Below, one piece after another: positions 15,465-24,685 of a DNA stretch of 64,000 nucleotides. The position numbers were made by a program, and so were the translations under genes. Within the stretch, counting starts at the first letter, position 1, and each line of letters begins with the position of its first letter. The stretch is from assembly GCF_014164785.1 (NCBI RefSeq), contig NZ_JACJFN010000002.1, positions 186,001 to 250,000 of the forward strand. The letters run 5' to 3'. Below the pieces are notes generated by a model. It saw nothing but the letters and a program-made list of their open reading frames with translations. It made no database searches and was not told where the DNA came from. Origin of the DNA: Aquipseudomonas guryensis (GTDB taxonomy: Bacteria; Pseudomonadota; Gammaproteobacteria; Pseudomonadales; Pseudomonadaceae).

Positions 15465-18400
15465 CTAGGATTCTTCGCTATCAATCAGCAGGTTTTCCAA
15501 CGCTTCGCGGTACTCGCCGGGATCTTGCCAGAGGCCGCGTTGCTGGGCTTCGAGCAGGCGTTCGAGGATGTCCTGCAGGGCGCCGGGGTTGTGCTGCTGG
15601 ATAAAGTCGCGGGTGTTTTTGTCGAGCAAATAGGCATCGGTGAGCAGCGCGTACTGGTGGTCGTCGACCAGTTCGCTGGTGGCGTCGAAGGCGAACAGGT
15701 AGTCGATGGTCGCCGCCAGCTCGAACGCGCCCTTGTAGCCGTGGCGCTTCATGCCGTCGATCCACTTGGGATTGGCCGCGCGGGCGCGCACCACGCGGTT
15801 GAGTTCTTCCTTCAGGGTGCGGATGCGCGGTGTGTCGGGCTGGCTGTTGTCGCCGTGGTAGCTGGCCACCTTGGCGCCACGCAGGGTTTCCACGGCCGCG
15901 AGCATGCCGCCCTGGAACTGGTAGTAGTCGTTGGAGTCGAGGATGTCGTGCTCGCGGTTGTCCTGGTTGTGCAGCACCGCCTGCATCTGCTCCAGGCGCT
16001 CGGCGAACTGCGCGCGCGCCGGGGTGCCTTCGCTGTGGGTGCCGTAGGCGTAGCCGCCCCAGTTCAGGTAGACCTCGGCCAGGTCTTCACGGGTTTGCCA
16101 CAGACGCTCTTCGATGGCGTTCTGCACGCCCGCGCCATAGGCACCGGGCTTGGAACCAAAGACCCGCCAGCCGGCCTGTTTACGCGCCTCCTGTTCATCC
16201 AAGCCGCTGTCCTGCAAGGTCAGAGACTCACGCCAGACCCGCGCCGACAGCGGATTCATCTCTTCCGGCTCATCGAGATCGACCACCGCCTGCACCGCGT
16301 CGTCGAACAGGCGGATCAGGTTGCTAAAGGCATCGCGGAAGAAGCCGGACACGCGCAGGGTCACGTCCACCCGTGGGCGGCCGAGTTGCGCCAGCGGCAG
16401 CACCTCGAAACGCTCGACGCGCTGGCTGCCAGCTTGCCACACCGGGCGCACACCCATCAGCGCCAGGGCCTGGGCCATATCGTCGCCGCCGGTGCGCATG
16501 GTAGCGGTGCCCCACATCGACAGGCCGAGCTGACGCAGGTGGTCGCCGTGATCCTGCAGATGCCGTTCCAACAAGCGATCCGCCGCCTGCACGCCGATAC
16601 GCCAGGCGGTCGGCGTGGGCAGGTTGCGCACATCGACGCTGTAGAAGTTGCGCCCGGTGGGCAGCACATCCAGCCGCCCGCGACTCGGCGCGCCGCTGGG
16701 CCCGGCAGGCACGAAGCGCCCGTTTAGCGCCGCCAGCAGACCGTGCATTTCTGCATCGCCGCAGGCGTCCAGCAGCGGCGCGATCTGCTCACGTAAACGC
16801 TGCAGCACCTGGGTGCTTTCCGCACCAACGGATTCGAAATCCGTTGTATCGATCAGCTGCAAAGCCAGCAGCTCAAGGCGCTCGCGGGTATCGCCGGCAC
16901 TGCGCCAGGCATCACTGCTCAGCTCTGCCAGCACGGCCGGGCGCGGCCCCTGCCAAGGTGCAGCCATGTCACAGTCGAGCGGATCGAAGTCCAACGCTAG
17001 GTCGCGGGCCAGGGCGCGCAGCAGGCTGGCGTTGCCGCCCTGACCGTCACCACGGGGAATGCGCAACAGCGCCAGCAGGGTGTCGCGGCGCAGCGTGTCG
17101 GCCGGTGATTCGCCGAATACGTGCAGGCCGTCGCGGATCTGCGATTCCTTCAAATCGCACAGGTAGGCATCCAGCTGCGGCAGCCAGCTATTGGGGTCTG
17201 CGTTGAGTTGCAGACCCAGCTCGCGATCGAGGCTGGCCTCGCGCACCTTGAGCAAAATCTCGCCGCGCAGCTCGGCGGCGCGGCGCAGGTCGAGTTGGCT
17301 GGCCTCGTAATATTCGTCGGCCAGGCGCTCCAGATCGCGCAACGGGCCATAGCTTTCCGCGCGGGTCAGCGGCGGCATCAGGTGGTCGATGATCACCGCC
17401 TGGGTACGCCGCTTGGCCTGGGCACCCTCGCCCGGATCGTTGACGATAAAGGGGTAGATATTCGGCAGCGGGCCGAGAATCGCGCTCGGCCAGCATTGTT
17501 CGGAAAGACCGACGCTCTTGCCCGGCAGCCATTCCAGATTGCCGTGTTTGCCGACATGGATCACCGCATCACAAGCAAAGGCCCGGCGCAGCCAGCAGTA
17601 GAACGCCAGGTAGCCGTGCGGCGGCACCAGATCCGGGTCGTGATACACCGCCGCCGCATCCAGCTGATAACCGCGCGCCGGCTGGATGCCGACAAAGGTC
17701 AAACCAAAGCGCAGGCCGGCGATCATCAGCCGACCGCTGCGGAACATGGGGTCCTGCTGCGGCTCGCCCCAGCGCTCGCGCACAGCCTGCTGGTTGGCCG
17801 CCGGCAGGCTGTGGAAGAACACTAGGTACTCGTCCAGCGCCAGACTCTGGGCGCAGGGCCGCGCGTCGAGACTGTCCAGATCATTGGTCACGCCGCCAAG
17901 CAGCTGATGAATCAGCGCGGTGCCGCTGTCCGGCAGGTCTGCGACTAGGTAGCCCTGCTGTTCGAGGGCTCGGAGGATATTTAGCGCCGCCGCCGGGGTA
18001 TCCAGGCCGACGCCATTGCCGATGCGCCCGTCGCGGGTCGGGTAGTTGGCCAGGATCAGGGCGATGCGCTTATCGGCGTTGGCTTTGTGCGCCAAGGTCA
18101 TCCAGTTGCGCGCCAGTTCGGCGACGAAATCCATCCCCGGCAGGTGCGGCTGGTAACAGACCACATCGCTCTGGCTGCGCTCGCTGCGCCAGGCCAGGCC
18201 CTTGAAGCTGATCGGCTGGGTGATCAGCCGGCCATCCAGCTCGGGCAGCACGATATGCATGGCCAGGTCGCGTGAACCCAGGCCCTGGGCATTGGCCTGC
18301 CACTGTGCATGGTTATCCAACGAACAAATGGCTTGCAGCACCGGGATATCGCGGCGAAAAGGCCGTGCGCTCGGCGCTTCCGGGTTGGACAGGGCAAAGG

Positions 18401-19199
18401 CAGTGGTATTGATAATCAGGCTGGCATCGGCTTGCTCCAGCCAGTCCTCAACCTGGGCCAGGCAGGCGGCTTCTTTAAGGCTGGCCACGGCAATTGGCAG
18501 CGGATTAAGACCCAGGGCCTGCAAGCGCTGACAGAACACATCGATAAACCCGGTATTCGCCGCCTGCACCTGGGTGCGGTAGAACAGCAGCGCCACCACC
18601 GGCGCATCGGCCTGCCAGCTGGCTTGCCAATCGGCCAGGCTCGGGTTGGCCAGTTGCGGGTGATACAGGCCCACGCGTGGCAGCGGCTGCGGGTCGCCCC
18701 AGGCGTAGTCACGCTGCAGCCACTGGCTGGCGATGCAGTTGAATAGCTGCAGCGCATTGCCTGCACCGCCCTGGCGCAGGAACTGCCAAAGCCGCTCAGC
18801 CTCGGTCACTGGCACAGTGCTCAAGGCCATCAGCTCCGGATCAGGGTTGTCGCAACCCGGCACCATAATCACCTGCGCACCGCGCTCGGCCAGTTCGACC
18901 AACCGCTCGATGCCGTAACGCCAGTAACTAACGCCGCCGTGCACGGAAATCAGGATGACCTTGGCGTGCTGCAGCACCTGCTCGACGTACAGATCCACCG
19001 AGGCGTGATTGCTCAGCTGCGCCGGGCTGGCCAGGCGCAGGCTGGGGTAATCCGCCGGCAACTGCCGCGCCACTTCGGCCAGCAACGACAGGTGCGAATC
19101 GCCGGTGCACAGGATCACCAGCTCGGCCGGGGTCTGGCCGAGGTCGGCAATGCTGTCGACCGGCAGCTGGCTGCCGGGCTGGGTGCGCAGCAGGTGCAT
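15465..19199 (-). CDS. cobN: CobN, cobaltochelatase large subunit
   Basis: CobN is the large, substrate-binding subunit of the ATP-dependent enzyme that inserts cobalt into hydrogenobyrinate a,c-diamide. The 1244-residue product is full length for the family, with VHGGVSYWRYG near the N-terminus and HVGKHGNLEWLPGK near residue 550. It begins 6 nt after the cobW stop. No cobS/cobT-type chelatase subunits are present; the AAA+ and VWA partners come from the chlD-type gene directly downstream. Confidence 0.97.
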   Translation of the reverse strand: MHLLRTQPGSQLPVDSIADLGQTPAELVILCTGDSHLSLLAEVARQLPADYPSLRLASPAQLSNHASVDLYVEQVLQHAKVILISVHGGVSYWRYGIERLVELAERGAQVIMVPGCDNPDPELMALSTVPVTEAERLWQFLRQGGAGNALQLFNCIASQWLQRDYAWGDPQPLPRVGLYHPQLANPSLADWQASWQADAPVVALLFYRTQVQAANTGFIDVFCQRLQALGLNPLPIAVASLKEAACLAQVEDWLEQADASLIINTTAFALSNPEAPSARPFRRDIPVLQAICSLDNHAQWQANAQGLGSRDLAMHIVLPELDGRLITQPISFKGLAWRSERSQSDVVCYQPHLPGMDFVAELARNWMTLAHKANADKRIALILANYPTRDGRIGNGVGLDTPAAALNILRALEQQGYLVADLPDSGTALIHQLLGGVTNDLDSLDARPCAQSLALDEYLVFFHSLPAANQQAVRERWGEPQQDPMFRSGRLMIAGLRFGLTFVGIQPARGYQLDAAAVYHDPDLVPPHGYLAFYCWLRRAFACDAVIHVGKHGNLEWLPGKSVGLSEQCWPSAILGPLPNIYPFIVNDPGEGAQAKRRTQAVIIDHLMPPLTRAESYGPLRDLERLADEYYEASQLDLRRAAELRGEILLKVREASLDRELGLQLNADPNSWLPQLDAYLCDLKESQIRDGLHVFGESPADTLRRDTLLALLRIPRGDGQGGNASLLRALARDLALDFDPLDCDMAAPWQGPRPAVLAELSSDAWRSAGDTRERLELLALQLIDTTDFESVGAESTQVLQRLREQIAPLLDACGDAEMHGLLAALNGRFVPAGPSGAPSRGRLDVLPTGRNFYSVDVRNLPTPTAWRIGVQAADRLLERHLQDHGDHLRQLGLSMWGTATMRTGGDDMAQALALMGVRPVWQAGSQRVERFEVLPLAQLGRPRVDVTLRVSGFFRDAFSNLIRLFDDAVQAVVDLDEPEEMNPLSARVWRESLTLQDSGLDEQEARKQAGWRVFGSKPGAYGAGVQNAIEERLWQTREDLAEVYLNWGGYAYGTHSEGTPARAQFAERLEQMQAVLHNQDNREHDILDSNDYYQFQGGMLAAVETLRGAKVASYHGDNSQPDTPRIRTLKEELNRVVRARAANPKWIDGMKRHGYKGAFELAATIDYLFAFDATSELVDDHQYALLTDAYLLDKNTRDFIQQHNPGALQDILERLLEAQQRGLWQDPGEYREALENLLIDSEES

Positions 19200-19205
19200 G
19201 CGGGC

Positions 19206-20261
19206 TTAGCCTGCCAGCGCGGCGTTGAGCTCGGCTTCGATGGCGGCCTGATCCAGAGTCTGGCCGATCACCACCAGGCGAGTGATACGCGGCTCATCGG
19301 CCTGCCAGGCGCGGTCGAAGTGTTTGTCGAAACGCTGGCCAACGCCCTGCAGCAGCAGACGCATCGGCTTGCCGGGAATGGCGGCGAAACCCTTGATGCG
19401 CAGAATGCCGTGTTTGCTGACCGCATCCTTCAGCGCTTGCAGCAGACGGGCTTCCTCGACCTCGAGCAGTTCCAGGTGGAACGAGGCGAATTCGTCGTGA
19501 TCGTGGTCTTCATGGCCTTCCAGATCATGGTGGGTCTTGCGGCCCTCGATATGCAGCTCGGTCTCGCAGTTCAGGCCCAGCAGCACGTCCAGCGGCAGCT
19601 CGCCGCCATGGGCTTCGATGATTTTCACCGCCGGCGGCAGCTCCTCGGCCACTTCGGCACGCACCGTAGCCAAAGCGGCGGCGTCGAGCAGGTCGGCCTT
19701 GTTGAGGATCACCAGGTCGGCACTGGCCAGCTGGTCGGCGAACAGCTCGTGCAATGGCGATTCGTGGTCGAGATTGGGGTCGAGCTTGCGCTGCACATCG
19801 ACCTGCTCGGGGAAGGCGGCGAAGGTGCCAGCGGCCACGGCCGGGCTGTCGACCACGGTGATGACCGCATCCACCGTGCAGGCGTTGCGGATTTCCGGCC
19901 AGTTAAAGGCCTGTACCAGTGGCTTGGGCAGGGCCAGGCCGGAGGTTTCAATCAGGATGTGGTCCAGCTCGCCGCGACGTGCCACCAGATCACGCATCAC
20001 CGGGAAGAATTCTTCTTGCACGGTGCAGCACAGGCAGCCGTTGGCCAGTTCGAAGATACGGCCGTTGGCTTCTTCTTGGCTGCAGCCGATCGAGCATTGC
20101 TTGAGGATTTCGCCGTCGATACCCAGCTCGCCGAACTCGTTGACGATCACCGCGATGCGGCGCCCGTCGGCGTGGCCGAGCATATGCCGCAGCAGGGTGG
20201 TTTTGCCGGCGCCGAGGAAGCCGGTAACAATGGTGACGGGAAGTTTGGCGAGCGTTTTCAT
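19206..20261 (-). CDS. cobW: CobW, COG0523 metal-chaperone GTPase
   Basis: CobW is a G3E/COG0523 GTPase needed for B12 synthesis and thought to supply cobalt to the chelatase. Walker A is GFLGAGKTTLL (about residue 13), the metal-binding CxCC motif is ANGCLCCTV, the base-recognition motif is LNKAD, and a His/Asp-rich stretch (HHDLEGHEDHDHDE) lies near 255. The start at 20261 is chosen at MKTLAKLPVTIVTG; the frame upstream of it lies in the riboswitch leader. It is the first gene of the cobW-cobN-chlD-cobF operon. Confidence 0.95.
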   Translation of the reverse strand: MKTLAKLPVTIVTGFLGAGKTTLLRHMLGHADGRRIAVIVNEFGELGIDGEILKQCSIGCSQEEANGRIFELANGCLCCTVQEEFFPVMRDLVARRGELDHILIETSGLALPKPLVQAFNWPEIRNACTVDAVITVVDSPAVAAGTFAAFPEQVDVQRKLDPNLDHESPLHELFADQLASADLVILNKADLLDAAALATVRAEVAEELPPAVKIIEAHGGELPLDVLLGLNCETELHIEGRKTHHDLEGHEDHDHDEFASFHLELLEVEEARLLQALKDAVSKHGILRIKGFAAIPGKPMRLLLQGVGQRFDKHFDRAWQADEPRITRLVVIGQTLDQAAIEAELNAALAG

Positions 20262-20364
20262 GGAGGGCCCCGGAGCGTCGAAAAAAGACGGACGGGCAGG
20301 GCGGGGCCAACGCAGGCATGCGCAGGCCGAACACCACCGGATCACCCCGCCCGGTTGTCGAAAC

Positions 20365-20545
20365 TTTCGCGAGGCAGGTCTCCTGGCTTACGGCGTGCGC
20401 AGGGCGCGCTCCCTTCACCTTCCCGCCGTTGGCAGTGGTATATCGAAGGGGCTTGAACCGTTCACAGTTGCGGGGGCAGCCAGGGCTTGTAATACCCTGT
20501 TCCCTCTTAGCTTCTTCGGCTGGCGAAGAAGAACCTCGGAAAGGC
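20365..20545 (-). promoter_or_regulatory. Cobalamin riboswitch upstream of cobW
   Basis: On the minus strand the aptamer landmarks occur in order: TAAGAGGGAACAGGG near 20510, GGCTGCCCCCGCAACTGTG near 20480, CCACTGCC and GGGAAGG, and the B12 box AGCCAGGAGACCTGCC (20388-20373). It lies about 105 nt before cobW. It should make cobW-cobN-chlD-cobF repressible by cobalamin. Confidence 0.95.
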
Positions 20546-20556
20546 TGCAAGGCTAC

Positions 20557-20590
20557 GCAGCGACCGGGTGCAGGTCAACCGCGGTTGACC
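20557..20590 (-). promoter_or_regulatory. Possible cobW promoter with an 18-bp palindrome over the -35
   Basis: GGTCAACCG and CGGTTGACC form a perfect 18-bp palindrome at 20573-20590. Its minus-strand half supplies TTGACC, which is followed after 17 nt by TAGCCT, a plausible promoter for the riboswitch transcript. The plus-strand half also reads TTGACC toward cobE. It could be an operator for a dimeric regulator. Confidence 0.4.
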
Positions 20591-20646
20591 GGGGTGACCG
20601 CCCGTGCTGAGCTACGCGGCCTTTTCTGGCTGCCAGCAGGAGCGCC

Positions 20647-21060
20647 ATGCCCAGCCCCGCCATTCGCCTGATTGCCGGCCTCGGTTGCCGTCGCGGCTGT
20701 ACCCCGGACGAGCTGCAAGCCCTGCTGCTGCAGTGTCTGGCCGCGCATGGCCTGGGGTTGGAGGCTCTGGCGGGCCTGGCCAGCAGTGCGCACAAGCGTG
20801 ACGAGCCCGGCCTGCAGACGCTGATCGAGCGTCTGGCGCTGCCGATGACCTGGTGCTCGGCGCAGGAACTGGCTAGCGTCGCCGGCCAGGCTGAGACCAA
20901 TCCGCTGACCCTGCGCGTTACTGGCAGCGCCGCCGTGGCCGAGCCCAGCGCGCTGGTCGCCGCCGCGCGCCTGGGCACTGCGCAGCTGCTTGGCCCGCGT
21001 CAGCGCAGTAGCAACGCCACCTGCGCCCTGGCGCGAATCGATAGAGAACACGTGCGATGA
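20647..21060 (+). CDS. cobE: CobE, CbiG C-terminal-like cobalamin protein
   Basis: The 137-residue protein matches CobE, which resembles the C-terminal domain of CbiG; its exact biochemical role in the aerobic pathway is not settled. Typical features are AGLGCRRGCTPDEL (about 10-23), a central ASSAHKRDEPGL, and a late SSNATCALAR. CAGGAGCGCC precedes the ATG. It overlaps cobM by ATGA and diverges from cobW. The other half of CbiG is fused to CobJ at 6131. Confidence 0.88.
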   Translation: MPSPAIRLIAGLGCRRGCTPDELQALLLQCLAAHGLGLEALAGLASSAHKRDEPGLQTLIERLALPMTWCSAQELASVAGQAETNPLTLRVTGSAAVAEPSALVAAARLGTAQLLGPRQRSSNATCALARIDREHVR

Positions 21061-21803
21061 CCGTCTATTTCATCGGCGCCGGCCCCGGCGACCCCGAACT
21101 GATCACCGTCAAAGGCCAGCGCCTGATTCGCAGCTGCCCGGTGCTCCTCTACGCCGGCTCGCTGGTGCCGGCGGCGGTGCTCGAAGGTCATGCGGCCGAG
21201 TTGGTGGTGAACACCGCCGAGTTGCACCTGGGTGAGATCGTCCGCCTGCTGGCCGAGGCCCACGCCCGTGGCCAGGATGTGGCCCGCGTGCATTCTGGCG
21301 ACCCGTCGCTGTACGGCGCCATCGGCGAGCAGATCCGCGAGCTGCGGGCCTTGGATATCCCCTTCGAGATCGTTCCCGGCGTCACCGCCACCGCCGCCTG
21401 CGCGGCGCTGCTGGAGGCCGAGCTGACCCTGCCAAATGTGGCGCAGACGGTGATTCTCACCCGCTACGGGCACAACTCGCCGATGCCGGCCGGAGAGGCG
21501 CTGGGTGCCCTGGCCAGTCACGGCACGACCATGGCCATCCATCTTGGCGTGCAGCACCTGGCGGCGATAGTTGCAGAGCTGCTGCCGCACTACGGCGCAG
21601 ACTGTCCGATTGCCGTGGTGCACCGCGCCAGCTGGCCGGATCAGGAGTGGGTGCGCGGCACTCTGGCGGATATCGAGGGCCAGGTGCGCGCCAAGGGTTT
21701 CCGCCGCACTGCGCTGATCCTGGTCGGCCGGGTGCTGGGCGCCGAGGACTTTGCCGCTTCGGCGCTGTACCACGCCGATACCCAGCACCTGTTCAGGACC
21801 TGA
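21057..21803 (+). CDS. cobM: CobM, precorrin-4 C11-methyltransferase
   Basis: CobM methylates precorrin-4 at C11, giving precorrin-5. The 248-residue enzyme starts [19 protein letters not shown] and contains ARVHSGDPSLYGAIGEQ near residue 77, VPGVTATAACAA near 105, and ILTRYGHNSPMP near 137. It is coupled to cobE by a 4-nt overlap. Its TGA is the first three bases of a 146-bp dispersed repeat. Confidence 0.96.
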   Translation: MTVYFIGAGPGDPELITVKGQRLIRSCPVLLYAGSLVPAAVLEGHAAELVVNTAELHLGEIVRLLAEAHARGQDVARVHSGDPSLYGAIGEQIRELRALDIPFEIVPGVTATAACAALLEAELTLPNVAQTVILTRYGHNSPMPAGEALGALASHGTTMAIHLGVQHLAAIVAELLPHYGADCPIAVVHRASWPDQEWVRGTLADIEGQVRAKGFRRTALILVGRVLGAEDFAASALYHADTQHLFRT

Positions 21804-21946
21804 GAACCTGTCCACGATCTTCTGTCCGTCGGCCATACCGCGTTAAAAACAGGCTCGGAATGCTCATTTACAGCTCGTAAACTCCGCTTCCTCACCTGTT
21901 TTTGCCTTGTCTGGCTCTAGTCCAAAAGATCGTGAACAGGTTCTGA
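21801..21946. repeat. 146-bp dispersed repeat, copy 1
   Basis: The element has long imperfect inverted ends (TGAGAACCTGTCCACGATCT facing AAAAGATCGTGAACAGGTTC). Its core includes GCTCATTTACAGCTCGTAAAC and TGTCTGGCTCTAG. Closely similar copies of identical length lie at 43205 and 55238. It codes for nothing I can support and resembles a small non-autonomous (MITE-like) element. It supplies the cobM stop codon. Confidence 0.9.
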
Positions 21947-22103
21947 GGCCGGCAACCACCGGCTAGTCGAAGGGGAGGGCGCGCGTGCACTGTTGCGGCC
22001 CTGACCCGTTTCTGCGATCGGCAGGCTTGCCGGATGCCGCGCTGGGCGGGCACCCTGTTGCCTCTGTCGGGTTCGCCCGCACCAGACTCTGTAAGGACGA
22101 TCG

Positions 22104-22775
22104 ATGCGCGACTATCAATGGCTTCACGAGTACTGCCTGAACCGCTTCGGCTCGCCCGCGGCCCTGGAGGCCATGCTGCCGCAGCCGCGCAGCGCGGCGG
22201 AACTGCGCCAGATCAGCGATGACCGCTACCTGTCGCTGATCGCTCTGCGCGTGTTTCGCGCCGGCCTCAAACACAGCCTGGTCGACGCCAAGTGGCCGGC
22301 CTTTGAGGAAGTGTTCTTCGGCTTCGTCCCGGAAAAAGTGGCGCTGATGAGTGCCGAGCACCTCGAACGGCTGATGCAGGATGCGCGCATCATCCGCCAC
22401 CTGGGCAAACTCAAGAGCGTGCCGCGCAACGCCCAGTTCGTGCTGGATGTGCAGAAGGAAAAAGGCAGCTTCGGTGCGCTGATCGCCGACTGGCCGGTGA
22501 CTGATATCGTCGGCCTGTGGAAGTACCTGGCCAAGCACGGCAGCCAGCTCGGCGGGCTGTCGGCGCCGCGTCTGCTGCGCATGATCGGCAAGGACACCTT
22601 CATTCCCAGCGACGACATGGTTGCCGCGCTCAAGGCCCAGGAAATCGTCGATAAGGTGCCAACCAGCCTCAAGGAACTGGCCGCCGTGCAGGCAGCCTTC
22701 AACCAGTGGCATGCCGAGAGCGGCCGGCCACTGTGCCAGCTATCGGTGATGCTGGCGCATACGGTCAACCACTAA
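22104..22775 (+). CDS. tag: DNA-3-methyladenine glycosylase I family protein
   Basis: The 223-residue protein resembles the Tag family, helix-hairpin-helix glycosylases that remove 3-methyladenine from DNA. The matching features are RYLSLIALRVFRAGLKHSLVDAKWPAFEEVFFGF (near 39-72) and IIRHLGKLKSVPRNAQF (near 96). The N-terminal zinc-binding cysteine arrangement of E. coli Tag is not obvious, so it may be a divergent branch. TAAGGACGATCG before the ATG supports the start. Confidence 0.75.
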   Translation: MRDYQWLHEYCLNRFGSPAALEAMLPQPRSAAELRQISDDRYLSLIALRVFRAGLKHSLVDAKWPAFEEVFFGFVPEKVALMSAEHLERLMQDARIIRHLGKLKSVPRNAQFVLDVQKEKGSFGALIADWPVTDIVGLWKYLAKHGSQLGGLSAPRLLRMIGKDTFIPSDDMVAALKAQEIVDKVPTSLKELAAVQAAFNQWHAESGRPLCQLSVMLAHTVNH

Positions 22776-22844
22776 ACAGATGGCTCAGGCGGGGGGTGGG
22801 GTGCGCTGTGCGCACCTTGGCAACCAGGGTCTTTGAGGCGGTTC

Positions 22845-24398
22845 TCAGCCGCGCCTGAGACGCAGGCTGCGCCACAGTGCTGCGACCAGCAGCAGCGCGG
22901 TGATCGCCCAGCCGATGGCTTGCAGGTTATGCGGACCTTCCTGGTACAGCTGCGGGGCGATGCCGGCGCCGATCAGTACGGCGAGCAGGGCGATTTCCCG
23001 GCGCGGGCCGTGGACCGGGCGGCACAGGTAGACCAGTGCCGGCAGCAGCAGGGACACGCTGGGAAAGCTGCGATAGCGCGCGTCGAACACCAGCCCGAGC
23101 ATCAACACCGCACCCGCGAAACCGCTGGCCGCCAGCCACCAGCCGGCACGGGCCTCCAGCCAGGCGAACAGACCAGCGCGCCAGCCGTTACGGGCCGACA
23201 GGGCCAGGCTGATATGCGCCAGCACGATCAGGTTGAGCAGCAGCAGGACGATCGCCCACAGCCATTCGCCGGTGCTGCGGCTGGTGATGCTGGCCAGCTC
23301 GCTCCAGCCGGCGATACAGGCTCCGCCCAGGGCGGCAGTGAGCGGCAGCAGCAGGGCCGCACGGCGCGAAGCCGGACGCCCGGCGAACAGCAGGGCCGCC
23401 GCCATCAGCGCGCCATTGAGGGCCAGCCACAGCGGCCAGTGCGGCAGGTTGGAGACAGGGCCGGCGAGGATGCCCTTGTCACCGCGATCGGCATCGAACA
23501 GGCCCCAGTAACCGCCTACGGCACCTTCGCTGTCGCGTTTCCAGGGTTGATCGAAGGCCTCGATCAGGTTGTAGCGCCAGCCATTTTCCTCGGCCAGTTT
23601 GACGAAACCACGCATGAACAGCGCTTCGTTGACCCGGCTGGGTAGGGCGGTTTCGCGCTGGCGACCTTCACTCGGCCAACCGGTCTCGCCGATCAGGATG
23701 TCCTTGGGCGCGTAGGCGTTGCCGAAGGTCTGGCGCACTTCGCTGACCTTGTGCAGGGCGCGCTCGATGCTGCTCGGATCATCTTCCCAGTAGGGCAGCA
23801 GGTGGATGGTGAGGAAGTCCACCGCAGGCGCCACCTCGGGGTGTTCCAGCCAAAACTCCCAGACGTCGGCATAGGTCACGGGTTGTTGGACCGCGGCCTT
23901 GACCTGGCCGATCAGCTCAACCAGGTGCTCGGGGGTGGTTTCCTTGCGCAGCAGCACTTCGTTGCCGACGATCACCGCGTCGACCACATCCGGGTAGCGA
24001 TTGGCGGTGTCGATCAGCGCCGCGACTTCCTTGGCGCTATCGACCGGATTGCTGCTGACCCAGGCGCCGGCCAGCATCTTCAGACCATGTTTGCGGGCCA
24101 GTTCGGGAATGGCTTCCAGGCCGATCTGCGAGTAGGTGCGGATGCAAGTGAAACGCTGGGCCAGCAGGGCCAGGTCGGCATCCACCAGTTCCGGGCGCAG
24201 CACGAAAGGCTGCTGGAAGGGCGACTGGTCCTTGCCGAACGGCGTGTAGGAGGCGCACTGCAGCTTGTGTGTCGGCGTGGCCGCATCGGCCAGCACGACC
24301 GGGCGGCCAATCGCGTACCAGAGGGCGGCAAGTGCCAGCATGGCGAGCAGGCTGGCGAACAGGTAGGGCAGTGCAGGGGAACGATCGGGCTGGCTCAT
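22845..24398 (-). CDS. GH17 family membrane glycosidase or transglycosylase
   Basis: The 517-residue protein has an N-terminal membrane anchor (about 12-30), an external GH17 domain (about 45-330) and seven or so C-terminal membrane helices. The two catalytic glutamates of GH17 are visible in VIVGNEVLLR and ILIGETGWPS. Bacterial relatives act on beta-1,3 or cyclic beta-glucans, for example the NdvB-type domains. The substrate is inferred. It converges with tag. Confidence 0.8.
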   Translation of the reverse strand: MSQPDRSPALPYLFASLLAMLALAALWYAIGRPVVLADAATPTHKLQCASYTPFGKDQSPFQQPFVLRPELVDADLALLAQRFTCIRTYSQIGLEAIPELARKHGLKMLAGAWVSSNPVDSAKEVAALIDTANRYPDVVDAVIVGNEVLLRKETTPEHLVELIGQVKAAVQQPVTYADVWEFWLEHPEVAPAVDFLTIHLLPYWEDDPSSIERALHKVSEVRQTFGNAYAPKDILIGETGWPSEGRQRETALPSRVNEALFMRGFVKLAEENGWRYNLIEAFDQPWKRDSEGAVGGYWGLFDADRGDKGILAGPVSNLPHWPLWLALNGALMAAALLFAGRPASRRAALLLPLTAALGGACIAGWSELASITSRSTGEWLWAIVLLLLNLIVLAHISLALSARNGWRAGLFAWLEARAGWWLAASGFAGAVLMLGLVFDARYRSFPSVSLLLPALVYLCRPVHGPRREIALLAVLIGAGIAPQLYQEGPHNLQAIGWAITALLLVAALWRSLRLRRG

Positions 24399-24460
24399 GG
24401 TTCTGGATGCGTGGCGACAAAGCCGCGCATATTAGCGGATCAGAAGCCCCGGTGGGCGAC

Positions 24461-24685
24461 TCACGCCTGGTGGTGCAACCAGGCATGCTGGGGGATGGCT
24501 GCCTTCCGCGCGCCACGCCGTTCAAAGCGCCGCCAGACTTTTTCGTGGAAGTAGAAGCCTACCGAGTTGCACAACGGCTCGATCGCCGCTACCAGGCTAC
24601 TGGCCGCCACGCTGCCGGTGAGTACGTAGGTCACACCGAAGGCGATGCAGAAGTGCATGAGGGTGAAGGTGATGGTCTTGAGCAT
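24461..24685 (-). CDS. DUF2061 small membrane protein
   Basis: A 74-residue protein beginning MLKTITFTLMHFCIAFGVTY has two membrane helices and the family motif EPLCNSVGFYFHEKVW, typical of DUF2061. No function is known. I placed the start at the ATG (24685); the longer frame has no homology. It lies upstream of the GH17 gene on the same strand but is separated by ~60 nt. Confidence 0.75.
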   Translation of the reverse strand: MLKTITFTLMHFCIAFGVTYVLTGSVAASSLVAAIEPLCNSVGFYFHEKVWRRFERRGARKAAIPQHAWLHHQA

